Shown: in pieces, positions 6,163 to 12,870 of the stretch | How the letters are laid out: each line of letters begins with the position of its first letter | How positions within the stretch are numbered: the stretch's first letter is position 1 | DNA from: a virus | IMG/VR virus record: IMGVR_UViG_3300043450_000154 | Location: 1 to 28,755 of that record | DNA: 28,755 nt | Strand: one strand, 5' to 3' | Notes under the pieces: generated by a model | Told to the model about the DNA's origin: nothing | Databases searched by the model: none | Seen by the model: the letters and a program-made list of their open reading frames with translations, nothing else | Position numbers and translations under genes: made by a program

Positions 6163-6632
6163 TTTGTTGGTGTTACTCTTAACGTTGTGGTTGATAGTTT
6201 TACCGGTGGCTTAATGATCACAATTTGGCCATCCTCGTTTACGATCGGCAAAGCAGAAGTTAATGCCTTCAAAAACTTTTCGCGCTCCCTTAATAGGGCG
6301 GTATTCTCTTCACACAAAGCTTTCAAGGTCGTATAAACTGAATCGTTACATTGTGAATAGTCGTACCTTACACCGCTTTCAACCTGGGTAACCTCGGCAC
6401 CAAATACCTCGGCACGTTTGCCGTACTTCATTTGCTCGGTCATTGCCAACTCTTTGGTATTATCCAACGTCTTTTGTAAAGCATCGATCAACATCTTTGC
6501 GCGAACGGCGAACTCGAGGGGATTGGTATAGCCTTCTTCAATTTGAGTAGTAAACGCTTCTTCTAAAGCCTTTACTTGCAACCTTCCAGTGATGCCCGAA
6601 AGTAATTGCTCGGTGTGGTTAATTAGTTCCAT
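6159..6632 (-). CDS. Conserved phage protein beside the ERF annealing gene
   Basis: 157 residues. Residues 15-70 are helical. The central GAEVTQVESGVRYDYSQCND and the C-terminal PPVKLSTTTLRVT follow a pattern I have seen in Bacteroidota phages next to recombination genes: a conserved YDYSQCND box, then a coiled stretch, then a Ser/Thr-rich tail. The function is unknown to me. The neighbourhood (ERF-type annealing protein and an HTH protein immediately upstream) suggests a role in recombination or replication. It overlaps its upstream neighbour by 14 bases. Confidence 0.7.
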   Translation of the reverse strand: MELINHTEQLLSGITGRLQVKALEEAFTTQIEEGYTNPLEFAVRAKMLIDALQKTLDNTKELAMTEQMKYGKRAEVFGAEVTQVESGVRYDYSQCNDSVYTTLKALCEENTALLREREKFLKALTSALPIVNEDGQIVIIKPPVKLSTTTLRVTPTK

Positions 6633-6954
6633 CGGTTTCTTTTGTGTATTTGTATTGCCTTTGTGTTGGTTGGTAGAAGGGGTGATTTCTTCCGTGTGTT
6701 TCCCATTGCTCGATCTTGAATTCTTTTACCAAGGACCAATAGTCATAGTGCACCGGTTCATTATCTCGCACCTTTCGTTTCCTCCCACATCCTACCTTGT
6801 GAACTTCGTTAAAGTTTTCGGATTTCTTCCATCCGTACTTACGTGCCCAGTTAACAATTGTCGCAGAAGAAATGCCGACTAAGCCGGCAATCTCTGCGTT
6901 TGACAAATGGGGGTATAGGTTCTTGACTGAATTTAAGATTTTAGCCGTCATCAT
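6619..6954 (-). CDS. Small helix-turn-helix DNA-binding protein
   Basis: From the ATG at 6954, which shares ATGA with the ERF gene stop, the protein has 111 residues. Residues 15-43 form a clear helix-turn-helix: HLSNAEIAGLVGISSATIVN followed by WARKYGWKKS, as in phage proteins that resemble terminase small subunits or HNH-associated HTH domains. The remainder is basic (GCGRKRKVRD) and aromatic. A TTG six bases upstream also opens the frame, but the ATG is preferred. It may be a regulator or an HTH part of a nuclease whose catalytic domain is missing. The target site is unknown. Confidence 0.7.
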   Translation of the reverse strand: MMTAKILNSVKNLYPHLSNAEIAGLVGISSATIVNWARKYGWKKSENFNEVHKVGCGRKRKVRDNEPVHYDYWSLVKEFKIEQWETHGRNHPFYQPTQRQYKYTKETDGTN

Positions 6955-7559
6955 TTCCAAATCTTGTTAGTGTCCTTGTAAAAACGTTCCTTCCATTCTT
7001 GGGTAATCCGGTAGTACTCGCACGTCTTCTCTAATAGTGTTGGATCGGTTTCGTGTAATTCTACAAGCTTCAAATACTTTTCTTCGGTGAATGGCTGTAA
7101 CTCCTTAACCTGGGCTTGCTTGGTTTGTGGTGCACTTGGTTTCGTGATGGGCTTGTTAGGCACTTGCGTAGGTAGCTTATTAGTTGCACCGTTCGCGTCA
7201 TCGTCTTCTTGGATAACTCCGAAGCAAGCAGAAAGGGAATAACGTCTTGCATAGGTCAACGCACTGCCGTACCCGTGTGGGTCATTCTTAGGCGCTGGAA
7301 CGAACGCAATCCCGTTCGACATAGTTTCACCTGATTCGTGAATGATAAGCGTTTCTACGCCAACTCCACCCTCTAAGCGGTGAATGATTTGTGAGTAGGT
7401 AAGTCCGTGATCGTTTAACGGCTTCTTGATGGCATCCGTAACGCTCGCAAGATCGGCGTACTTGTTTCGGAAGTGAGGATTGGTGCTGTCCTTAGAAGCT
7501 CCTTCGATTTGGGCGGTTGCTTTAACCAAAGCTTTCGCCAAGTTCTTGATGTTTTCCAT
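6951..7559 (-). CDS. erf: ERF-family single-strand annealing protein
   Basis: The 202-residue protein shows the ERF family signature: an N-terminal helix (NLAKALVKATAQIEG), the box NPHFRNKYADL at residues 27-37, the YGSALTYARRYSL helix at residues 98-109, and the acidic DDDAN at residues 119-123. These proteins anneal complementary single strands during phage recombination and genome circularisation. The C-terminal part (125-202) is variable with a Pro/Thr/Lys linker, which is usual. It is the first gene after the promoter at 7581-7611, which sets its start at the CTTATG. No dedicated exonuclease partner lies next to it; the DUF1064 protein at 1880-2200 is a candidate. Confidence 0.92.
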   Translation of the reverse strand: MENIKNLAKALVKATAQIEGASKDSTNPHFRNKYADLASVTDAIKKPLNDHGLTYSQIIHRLEGGVGVETLIIHESGETMSNGIAFVPAPKNDPHGYGSALTYARRYSLSACFGVIQEDDDANGATNKLPTQVPNKPITKPSAPQTKQAQVKELQPFTEEKYLKLVELHETDPTLLEKTCEYYRITQEWKERFYKDTNKIWK

Positions 7560-7580
7560 AAGTATTTATTTTTGGTATCA

Positions 7581-7611
7581 CAAAATTAAAAGAGAAAATT
7601 AATTATGCAAA
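7581..7611 (-). promoter_or_regulatory. Promoter, Bacteroidota type (early P2)
   Basis: On the minus strand TTTG (7611-7608), 19 bases, then TAATTTTG (7588-7581), a perfect match to TTTG-N19-TAnnTTTG. It is followed by TGATACCAAAAATAAATACTT and the ATG of the ERF gene. The spacer shares ATTTTC with P1 and P3. Confidence 0.87.
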
Positions 7612-7618
7612 CTTTTTT

Positions 7619-8077
7619 TTAAATTTTTTTCTGCCATGGTACGTAAGCGGTTCGCTTGCCTATCTTGGTGGCTCTTAAAATCTGTTTGCGGTTGTGTGTT
7701 TTTGAGTAGCTGATATGCACCCAGTCCGGTTCATCCAAGGTGCCAAACTCCCAAATGATCTGATCGAACTCGGGTAGCTTGCACGCTTCCTCAAATAGGT
7801 GGAAGTTGGATGTGTTCAACGCTTGCATATCGATTGCTTCACCTTGGCAGTGCTGGCTTGACTTACTCCCGCCAATGGCACGGTTAAGGTCCGGTGATCG
7901 GTAGAAGCTTGACACTCGGATTGCACCAAGGATTTCGCGTAATGGCTCGAAAACCTTTTCGGCTGTTTCAGTCATTCGCTCAATGATTGCTTGGGGCGGT
8001 GTGTTATCGATTCCCAGGCGTGTGGCCGTGTTGCTCTTTGTGGCCTCGGCTAGTGTGATGTGTTTACTTATTTTCAT
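7619..8077 (-). CDS. Endolysin, peptidase M15 (D,D/L,D-carboxypeptidase-like)
   Basis: From the ATG at 8077 the protein has 152 residues and starts MKISKHITLAEATKS. The M15-type zinc site is visible: SSFYRSP, then H76 in SSQHCQGEAID with D83, then H121 in DWVHIS. This fits phage M15A peptidases that cleave peptidoglycan cross-links or stem peptides. There is no signal peptide, so release needs a holin; two holin-like genes lie across the terminator at 9249-9777. The frame is open to 8137, but the inner ATG matches the family N-terminus and overlaps the upstream stop by only 14 bases. Lysis genes are therefore split over two transcription units. Confidence 0.87.
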   Translation of the reverse strand: MKISKHITLAEATKSNTATRLGIDNTPPQAIIERMTETAEKVFEPLREILGAIRVSSFYRSPDLNRAIGGSKSSQHCQGEAIDMQALNTSNFHLFEEACKLPEFDQIIWEFGTLDEPDWVHISYSKTHNRKQILRATKIGKRTAYVPWQKKI

Positions 8078-8267
8078 GTCCGTAAGTTTCAATGTAGTAT
8101 TCCATAGAGTCGATTCGATCACGGGCAACTTCGCCATGACAGAACGCTCTTCTAATTTGTTCTATCTCCATCTGTCTGGCTTGTACAATAAATGATGTAG
8201 GAATAAAGTCAATACCTTCTTCGCTTAATAATTGTTCAATAAACCAATCTAATGCTGTCTGTTTCAT
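8064..8267 (-). CDS. Small conserved phage protein, paralogue A
   Basis: 67-residue helical protein starting MKQTALDWFIEQLLSEEG and ending YYIETYGHENK. The gene directly upstream (8264-8464) has the same plan: MKTAIEWLEEKL, a Q-rich central helix EMEMEQI, and YYVETYGGEK. This is a small protein type common in Bacteroidota phages, with no known function. The gene shares ATGA with its paralogue and overlaps the endolysin start by 14 bases. Confidence 0.78.
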   Translation of the reverse strand: MKQTALDWFIEQLLSEEGIDFIPTSFIVQARQMEIEQIRRAFCHGEVARDRIDSMEYYIETYGHENK

Positions 8268-8464
8268 TTCTCACCTCCGTAAGTTTCAACGTAGTACCAT
8301 ATTGCATCTTGTTCTGAACATGGAACCCTATCGGATTGATAAGCACCAATGATCTGTTCCATTTCCATTTCCTTTGCCATAACAAAATACCCACGTACTG
8401 GATCAAAGTCTTCACCAAGGGATTCCTTCAATTTTTCCTCTAACCATTCAATTGCCGTTTTCAT
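8264..8464 (-). CDS. Small conserved phage protein, paralogue B
   Basis: 66 residues, MKTAIEWLEEKLKESLGEDF at the start, helix EMEMEQIIGAY in the middle and YYVETYGGEK at the end. It is the tandem paralogue of 8064-8267, with the same ends and the same helix positions but different middle residues. It is probably the result of an old tandem duplication, since nucleotide similarity is limited. Both flanking junctions are ATGA overlaps, so translation is coupled through the block. Function unknown. Confidence 0.78.
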   Translation of the reverse strand: MKTAIEWLEEKLKESLGEDFDPVRGYFVMAKEMEMEQIIGAYQSDRVPCSEQDAIWYYVETYGGEK

Positions 8465-8682
8465 TTCTCACCCCCCTTGAAAAAATTTGAAAGCTTGATG
8501 AATACCGTCCGATCACACACACCGGTCAATATCACTTTGCGATACGTCGGTGCCGATACTGGTAAAAAAGTCACTGGGATTTGACGCGTAATGCGTTGTG
8601 CTTCCCATGATTCTGCTAGGTCCTTGGACACTAACGAGGTCGCGCGCTTGCGACCCCGTGTTAAGTTCTGTAATTGGTTCAT
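8461..8682 (-). CDS. Hypothetical protein, 73 residues, basic
   Basis: The frame begins MNQLQNLTRGRKRATSLVSK and is chosen over an overlapping frame (8513-8716) because both of its ends form exact ATGA junctions with its neighbours, at 8679-8682 and at 8461-8464. The protein is basic at the N-terminus (RGRKR) and has a strand-like second half (YRKVILTGVCDRTVFIKLS). No family is recognised. It might bind nucleic acid, but only the charge suggests this. Confidence 0.6.
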   Translation of the reverse strand: MNQLQNLTRGRKRATSLVSKDLAESWEAQRITRQIPVTFLPVSAPTYRKVILTGVCDRTVFIKLSNFFKGGEK

Positions 8683-9047
8683 TTGATATAGTTAAAAACA
8701 ACATTGTACGTTTCAAAAGAAGGCCGGCTCAATCGGAAGGAAATACAAACAAGGTCATCGTGGCACGTGAAGCATCCATCCGTTACCACCGATCCGTAGT
8801 GATTATTTCTATTGGACACGAATTGCATCTCTTGATTGAAGAAGTCAGAAACTCCAATCTCTTCATGTCCGATTTCACGAAGGTAGCTAAAAATCTGTTC
8901 TACTTCGCGCCATGCGTAATGCGTTACCGGATCACATTGCTTGTCATAGGTTGAATGACCTACAAGGATTTCCCAACCGTAATCTCCTTGACAATCGGCT
9001 AGTTTTTTGAGGTTGCTCGGAAGCACCTTTGAGCTAAAATTTTTCAT
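8679..9047 (-). CDS. Hypothetical protein, 122 residues, first gene after promoter P3
   Basis: Starts MKNFSSKVLPSNLKKLADCQ at 9047. A longer frame with MLM from 9053 exists, but the inner ATG falls at the CTTATG that also starts the genes after the other two early promoters. The protein contains scattered Cys and His (CQG, HST, KQCDP, CFTCHDD) with no clear zinc pattern, and looks alpha/beta. I do not recognise the family. As the first gene of the unit it should be made early and in quantity, a position in which phages often carry proteins that act on the host, but that is inference. Confidence 0.7.
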   Translation of the reverse strand: MKNFSSKVLPSNLKKLADCQGDYGWEILVGHSTYDKQCDPVTHYAWREVEQIFSYLREIGHEEIGVSDFFNQEMQFVSNRNNHYGSVVTDGCFTCHDDLVCISFRLSRPSFETYNVVFNYIK

Positions 9048-9067
9048 AAGCATTTAATTTGGTAACA

Positions 9068-9098
9068 CAAATTTATAACAGAAAATTAAAACTCCAAA
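9068..9098 (-). promoter_or_regulatory. Promoter, Bacteroidota type (early P3)
   Basis: On the minus strand TTTG (9098-9095), 19 bases, then TAAATTTG (9075-9068), matching the Bacteroidota consensus. Downstream reads TGTTACCAAATTAAATGCTT before the ATG at 9047, close to P1 and P2. It sits just past the late-operon terminator, as expected for a fresh start of transcription. Upstream is very AT-rich. Confidence 0.87.
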
Positions 9099-9139
9099 AT
9101 AAAAGTGAAAATATTTTTGAAGTGTTAAAATTTGCTCAT

Positions 9140-9176
9140 AAAAAACCCCCGCCTGAAAACACATCGAGCGGGGGTT
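9140..9176 (-). terminator. Intrinsic terminator ending the late operon
   Basis: A 9-bp perfect stem (AACCCCCGC at 9168-9176 read on the minus strand pairs with GCGGGGGTT, 9152-9144) with a 15-base loop, followed on the minus strand by six T. It therefore stops leftward transcription coming out of the holin genes. The plus-strand side carries only TTAAAA and is a weak terminator at most. Confidence 0.9.
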
Positions 9177-9187
9177 AAAACCAAAAA

Positions 9188-9207
9188 TAGATACTTATGA
9201 CTATCTA
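9188..9207. promoter_or_regulatory. Small inverted repeat in the 9054-9248 gap
   Basis: TAGATA-cttatgac-TATCTA is a perfect 6-base inverted repeat in the gap between the holin genes and the terminator. It could be an operator or an mRNA 3' element. Apart from this, promoter P3 and the terminator, I see nothing else in the gap. Confidence 0.25.
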
Positions 9208-9248
9208 CTCAAAAGTACGGGCGCAAAGTGGCAATCAAAAAATAAAAG

Positions 9249-9506
9249 TTACTTTTCTTTCGAATCGTCAACGGTAATACTGGAAACAGCGGTTAAAATA
9301 CTGCCGGCTGTAATCAAGTACCCGGATAAAGAAACAATAGCAACCGGTAAAGCAACTGGTGCGGCAGCTAAGGCACCGCCAACAACACCAACCATGATAC
9401 CAATTGTGCGAAGCTTCTTAAAAAAGGGAGGCGTGGGCGCATTAAGGCGGTCAATAACGGACATTTCATTTGCTTTTTTCATTTGGAAAAGTTTAAGATT
9501 TTTCAT
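9249..9506 (-). CDS. Small membrane protein, holin-like or lysis accessory
   Basis: From the ATG at 9506 the protein has 85 residues. The N-terminus is cytoplasmic-type (MKKANEMSVIDRLNAPTPPF) and then come two hydrophobic segments at about residues 34-55 and 57-78 separated by a short turn, with an acidic end (DDSKEK). I recognise this layout from small proteins in Bacteroidota phages, where they lie beside holins. A second ATG at 9482 (MKKANEMS) is equally possible. It overlaps the holin gene by 14 bases and is the last gene before the terminator. Confidence 0.7.
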   Translation of the reverse strand: MKNLKLFQMKKANEMSVIDRLNAPTPPFFKKLRTIGIMVGVVGGALAAAPVALPVAIVSLSGYLITAGSILTAVSSITVDDSKEK

Positions 9507-9777
9507 TTTTGATAAATTTGGTGGCAAATATTTCAGTTCCTTTCAATCCAAGGTAGCCCATGATAAACGCGATACCGTATTCCGCTGATCCGTTCTCCAT
9601 CCCCAAACCTTCAACCACAATCGGTGTAAGGTAGTTTGCAGAAAACACACCGCTCGGAATACTCACCAACGCTTTGCGCCATGAAAATTCTTTCTTACCG
9701 ATCATAACGAGCGAACCGGCGAACCCAGCGAAGGATAAGCCCAGGTTAATGCCGAGGTCATGTAGTAACTGCTTCAT
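9493..9777 (-). CDS. Putative holin
   Basis: 94 residues with three hydrophobic stretches, at about residues 8-27, 38-57 and 66-82, and a short charged tail (KFIKNEKS). Size, membrane segments and position right after the tail fibre gene and before the late terminator are those of a phage holin, which forms membrane pores that let endolysin out. The endolysin itself is in the next transcription unit (7619-8077). The start ATG shares ATGA with a 47-residue gene upstream. The family is not assigned with certainty. Confidence 0.7.
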   Translation of the reverse strand: MKQLLHDLGINLGLSFAGFAGSLVMIGKKEFSWRKALVSIPSGVFSANYLTPIVVEGLGMENGSAEYGIAFIMGYLGLKGTEIFATKFIKNEKS

Positions 9778-9917
9778 GGCACAAAGATTTCAAAGTAAAC
9801 TTGGCCACCATTTTCGGAAGCCCAAAGACGTGAACCTTCAACATACAATTTCATTGCATCCTCAAAGGTTAAATCATAGGTGGTAACACCTTCTAAATTA
9901 GTGACTGCGTAAATCAT
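9774..9917 (-). CDS. Small hypothetical protein, 47 residues, between fibre and holin
   Basis: A short frame read directly from the sequence, starting MIYAVTNLEGVTTYDLTFED and ending VYFEIFVP. Both ends are ATGA junctions: the start overlaps the stop of the tail fibre gene (9914-9917) and the stop overlaps the holin start (9774-9777). That double coupling is the main evidence that it is translated. It is soluble and strand-rich. It may be a small tail fibre chaperone or a piece of the fibre tip, but no motif supports either. Confidence 0.65.
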   Translation of the reverse strand: MIYAVTNLEGVTTYDLTFEDAMKLYVEGSRLWASENGGQVYFEIFVP

Positions 9918-11419
9918 GATGTAATAATTTCAAGGAAAGCACTTTCGCACGTAACGGTATCAGACCCAGTTGTTTTTGCAACGGTAATAATAAAGCTAAT
10001 CGGTTGAGTACGGTCAATGGTTTGGCTAACCAATGCTCCACCGTTATTACCATAAATGGTATTATTTGTGACCGTATTTGTTGCAAATCTTAAAGTTGTT
10101 GACAACGTTACAACTGCGAGTAAATCTATTTGTGTTGATGTAATAGAAGCCCCTAATGTTGAGGGTGAATATAAACTAGCCCCCGCAGTTGTAGTTCCAA
10201 ACTTAACACGAAGTGACTTTGTTCCCGTTGTATTATAAGTCATCAACCCACAAATACGAATCACATCGCCTACGTTCAAAGTGTTTGCAGGAATGGTCAA
10301 AGTTGACATGATAACTTCCGAAGTAGTATTTCCCGAAGTAAACGCTGATGGCGCAATAGTAACCGCAGGAATCACTTTCGGGATGCGTGCCTTATCGAAC
10401 GTTCCCAAAGTAATTTGGGACGCTGAAAACGTCTTATTTGCATCGCTCGTATTGTCCACGTTTCCAAGTCCAACCATTGATTTGGTTACTTGCTTGTTTT
10501 TCCATAGGTCGGTTGAACTTTCGTAAATCAAAGCATCGTTATTGGCTAACGTTGCTGGGTCAATAAACACGTTGTGAAGTTCGTCTAACTCCCAACCGTT
10601 CATGATCTTAACGTAAATCTTTCCGTTGTTAGCGTGCGAATATTCTACGTAACCAAGTACAACGATGTGACCCGTAGAACCGTTCGGCTTTACGTTAGTC
10701 ATGCGCCCCGCAGTGGTCGGACTTAAATACAACACATCACCATCGGCCCAGGATTCACCTTGCAAACTTCCGGTTGTGTTTACTCCTTCAAGTTGGCCAA
10801 CAGTTAAAATAAAACCTTCTTGGTTAGGTGCAATCGTTTCCGTTACAACACCGAGCGTATCGGCTGAATTGAGGTCGTTATTTGCTTGCGCTAAATTAAC
10901 CGCTAACCTTTGGCCTTGCGCACCCGTAACCTTTACAACTTGGTAATTGGCTTTCGTTAGTGTGGTGTTTGGGTTCACTTTGTTTACCACACGTGCGACC
11001 AAATCAACACCATTTTTTAGAGTAACCGATCCACCTTTCAGAAGTGTTTGTGAACTTCCTATCGTATCGTTCCATTCCGTTGCACCAACTGCAAGCGTAC
11101 CGGTTGGATTTACATTCAACGCTAATTGATCGGCAGTTAAATTGTACGTGCCGAGATCGACGTTTTGTGTTGCACCCGTGTAAGGTACACCACCACCACC
11201 GCCACCTGTTGACTTTGCTTCAAGATCACCATTGGCCACGCCGTCCTTAAACCAATATTCAACTGATCCAGTTCCATCGTCAATGATAACCGTCAAGCCA
11301 ATATAACGGCGGTCTATTTCAATAGAACTCAATGCCGAGGCTGTCGATACAAATGGACCCAAGCGATCATCAATCGGAGCGGGTTTGTTTACTCTAAAAT
11401 TATCGGTTATGTTTATCAT
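9914..11419 (-). CDS. Tail fibre / receptor-binding protein
   Basis: 501 residues in modular fibre style. The N-terminal domain (1-70) is followed by a linker of six glycines near residues 72-77, then the PYTGATQNVDLGTYNLTADQ segment typical of Bacteroidota phage fibres, a Thr/Asn/Gly-rich beta region, the VGLGNVDNTSDANKTFS element near residue 320 seen in many tail fibre proteins, and a C-terminal beta domain (350-501) that would be the receptor-binding tip. No intramolecular chaperone site is visible. It is the last structural gene, just upstream of lysis genes, and its start shares ATGA with the previous gene. Confidence 0.85.
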   Translation of the reverse strand: MINITDNFRVNKPAPIDDRLGPFVSTASALSSIEIDRRYIGLTVIIDDGTGSVEYWFKDGVANGDLEAKSTGGGGGGVPYTGATQNVDLGTYNLTADQLALNVNPTGTLAVGATEWNDTIGSSQTLLKGGSVTLKNGVDLVARVVNKVNPNTTLTKANYQVVKVTGAQGQRLAVNLAQANNDLNSADTLGVVTETIAPNQEGFILTVGQLEGVNTTGSLQGESWADGDVLYLSPTTAGRMTNVKPNGSTGHIVVLGYVEYSHANNGKIYVKIMNGWELDELHNVFIDPATLANNDALIYESSTDLWKNKQVTKSMVGLGNVDNTSDANKTFSASQITLGTFDKARIPKVIPAVTIAPSAFTSGNTTSEVIMSTLTIPANTLNVGDVIRICGLMTYNTTGTKSLRVKFGTTTAGASLYSPSTLGASITSTQIDLLAVVTLSTTLRFATNTVTNNTIYGNNGGALVSQTIDRTQPISFIITVAKTTGSDTVTCESAFLEIITS

Positions 11420-12231
11420 CTTATTGTCATTGGTGTTACTACATCAGTAGGCCATTGTGAAATCCAAATGTCGTACCCATCTTGCGTGTCGTACAACTCA
11501 AATAAATCGGTGAAGTTACCCACGTCAATATTGCTTCTTTGCCATACCGTGAACGCGTAATCTTCGGGCACCGCAAACCAAATGAAGTCATTGGTCACTG
11601 CGTTAGGATCGAAGGCTATTGTGAAGGGTTTTCGGGCTCGTACATAGATTATATTCCCATCCAAGTAATCAGCTACCGAACTCGTTGCAGAAGTGCCGTA
11701 ATAGCAAGTATCGGGATTTAGTTCTGAAGGTAAGTCGCACAAAGACATTGCCAGTGGCATGGTGAAATTCATGGTCACACGTACACCGGCCACGCGATCA
11801 CCAAAGCGATCGACGAATGGTTCAATGCCAGCGTTCACATCAACTGCAAAATCTTGTCCATAGGTCCGTTGAAACTTAACCATGTAGTCACTTGATAGCT
11901 GAATCATATCACTGATCACTTCATCGATTTGCTTTTGTTGGAAGTCAGTCGCATCGCCACCCATCGGCATATCGGCAACCTTCTGCAATTCTTCGATTTT
12001 GTCCATGAATACCAAAGAAGAACTGATAGTAATACCATTTGAAACAAAGCTTGCGCGATCCATAAGGGCAAAAACCAAAGGATAATACACGCGATCAACA
12101 CCAGGGGTTAGAAAGTTGGTAATATCGGCACTATCGGGGTTTAAAATGTCACCGGTACCAAAGGAATTAACGAGCGGGTGACCCTCGCTGAACTCCTTTA
12201 ATACTCTTTTTATGCTGTTCCAACTTTTCAT
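11416..12231 (-). CDS. Virion structural protein, 271 residues (tail/neck type, unassigned)
   Basis: Starts MKSWNSIKRVLKEFSEGHPL and contains a NSFGTGDILNPDSAD...YYPLVFALMDRASF opening that I recognise from Bacteroidota phages in head-tail junction regions; its function there is not established as far as I know. The middle is acidic and helical, the end strand-rich with many Trp and Tyr. Position between the connector-type gene and the fibre gene fits a tail terminator or other minor virion protein. An alternative short frame (12167-12289) overlaps its start by 65 bases. Confidence 0.65.
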   Translation of the reverse strand: MKSWNSIKRVLKEFSEGHPLVNSFGTGDILNPDSADITNFLTPGVDRVYYPLVFALMDRASFVSNGITISSSLVFMDKIEELQKVADMPMGGDATDFQQKQIDEVISDMIQLSSDYMVKFQRTYGQDFAVDVNAGIEPFVDRFGDRVAGVRVTMNFTMPLAMSLCDLPSELNPDTCYYGTSATSSVADYLDGNIIYVRARKPFTIAFDPNAVTNDFIWFAVPEDYAFTVWQRSNIDVGNFTDLFELYDTQDGYDIWISQWPTDVVTPMTIR

Positions 12232-12289
12232 TTTTCTGCTTTTCTAGGTAAATCCGTAACTTTTCTAAGTTCTTTTTGTGTGTAGACAT
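12167..12289 (-). CDS. Possible small basic protein, 40 residues
   Basis: A short frame starting MSTHKKNLEKLRIYLEKQ and ending VQRGSPAR opens 2 bases after the stop of the connector-type gene, in the order TAACTATG, and runs 65 bases into the next gene in another frame. The first half is a Lys/Glu-rich amphipathic helix. It fills an otherwise empty 60-base gap in an operon that elsewhere has almost no gaps, which is the only support. It may be no more than a translational bridge. Confidence 0.35.
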   Translation of the reverse strand: MSTHKKNLEKLRIYLEKQKNEKLEQHKKSIKGVQRGSPAR

Positions 12290-12291
12290 AG

Positions 12292-12870
12292 TTAATCACA
12301 GCAAGTTCGATTATAATTCGCTTGGTACTTTTCTTCAAAGCTACCACAACAACCTGGTCTAGTCAATACCATTCCGCTAGTGTAGTTTCTACGCGTTGGA
12401 AGGATTGTATCGATGTTGGATGTAGGACTGGAGAACAAAGGATACAACGTAGTGTTGGCCAAAAGGAAACGCGTCACGCGCTCGGAATACCATTGCGCCT
12501 TGTTGCGGTACATATCCATCAATTTTTGCAATTCTTCTACGCTCGCTTGTGTACTGTTTTGATCCGTACCACGTTCGATGTTCTTGTTTCTGAACTGGAA
12601 ACCTAAAGCCATTGGTGCTTCCATCATAACCCACATTTGTAAACATGGTTGGATGTAATCGGCTAATAAAGTTTCGTTATCATTGGTCAAGGTATTGGCA
12701 ATGATTTGATTTTGCAACTGCTTGTATAGATCACTTCCAATAATCGGTTGAATGTACATCTCTTGGCACATAATCACCGTTGGTCGCAACTTAAACATGG
12801 ATACATTCTCGTTGATTAACGAGGCATCCTTCAATTGCTTTTCTGATATGAATAATGCTTTTTGGCTCAT
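12292..12870 (-). CDS. Putative head-tail connector protein, 192 residues
   Basis: The N-terminal segment (MSQKALFISEKQLKDASLIN, then PTVIMCQEMYIQPIIGSDLY) is a pattern I know from Bacteroidota phage proteins encoded beside portal genes (DUF6712-like, from memory). The body is helical with many Met and Gln, and the end has CCG and CCD cysteine pairs. Its place directly after the portal gene (ATGA overlap at 12867-12870) supports a head completion or adaptor role. Function is inferred from position; no motif proves it. Confidence 0.65.
   Translation of the reverse strand: MSQKALFISEKQLKDASLINENVSMFKLRPTVIMCQEMYIQPIIGSDLYKQLQNQIIANTLTNDNETLLADYIQPCLQMWVMMEAPMALGFQFRNKNIERGTDQNSTQASVEELQKLMDMYRNKAQWYSERVTRFLLANTTLYPLFSSPTSNIDTILPTRRNYTSGMVLTRPGCCGSFEEKYQANYNRTCCD

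Noticed and set aside
7600-7630. Possible terminator between ERF promoter and endolysin gene (T-rich run)
   Set aside because: There is no hairpin next to the run, so it is AT-rich upstream promoter sequence rather than a terminator.
8513-8716. Frame of 67 residues overlapping 8461-8682
   Set aside because: Its ends do not match neighbour junctions, whereas the 8461-8682 frame forms ATGA overlaps at both ends.
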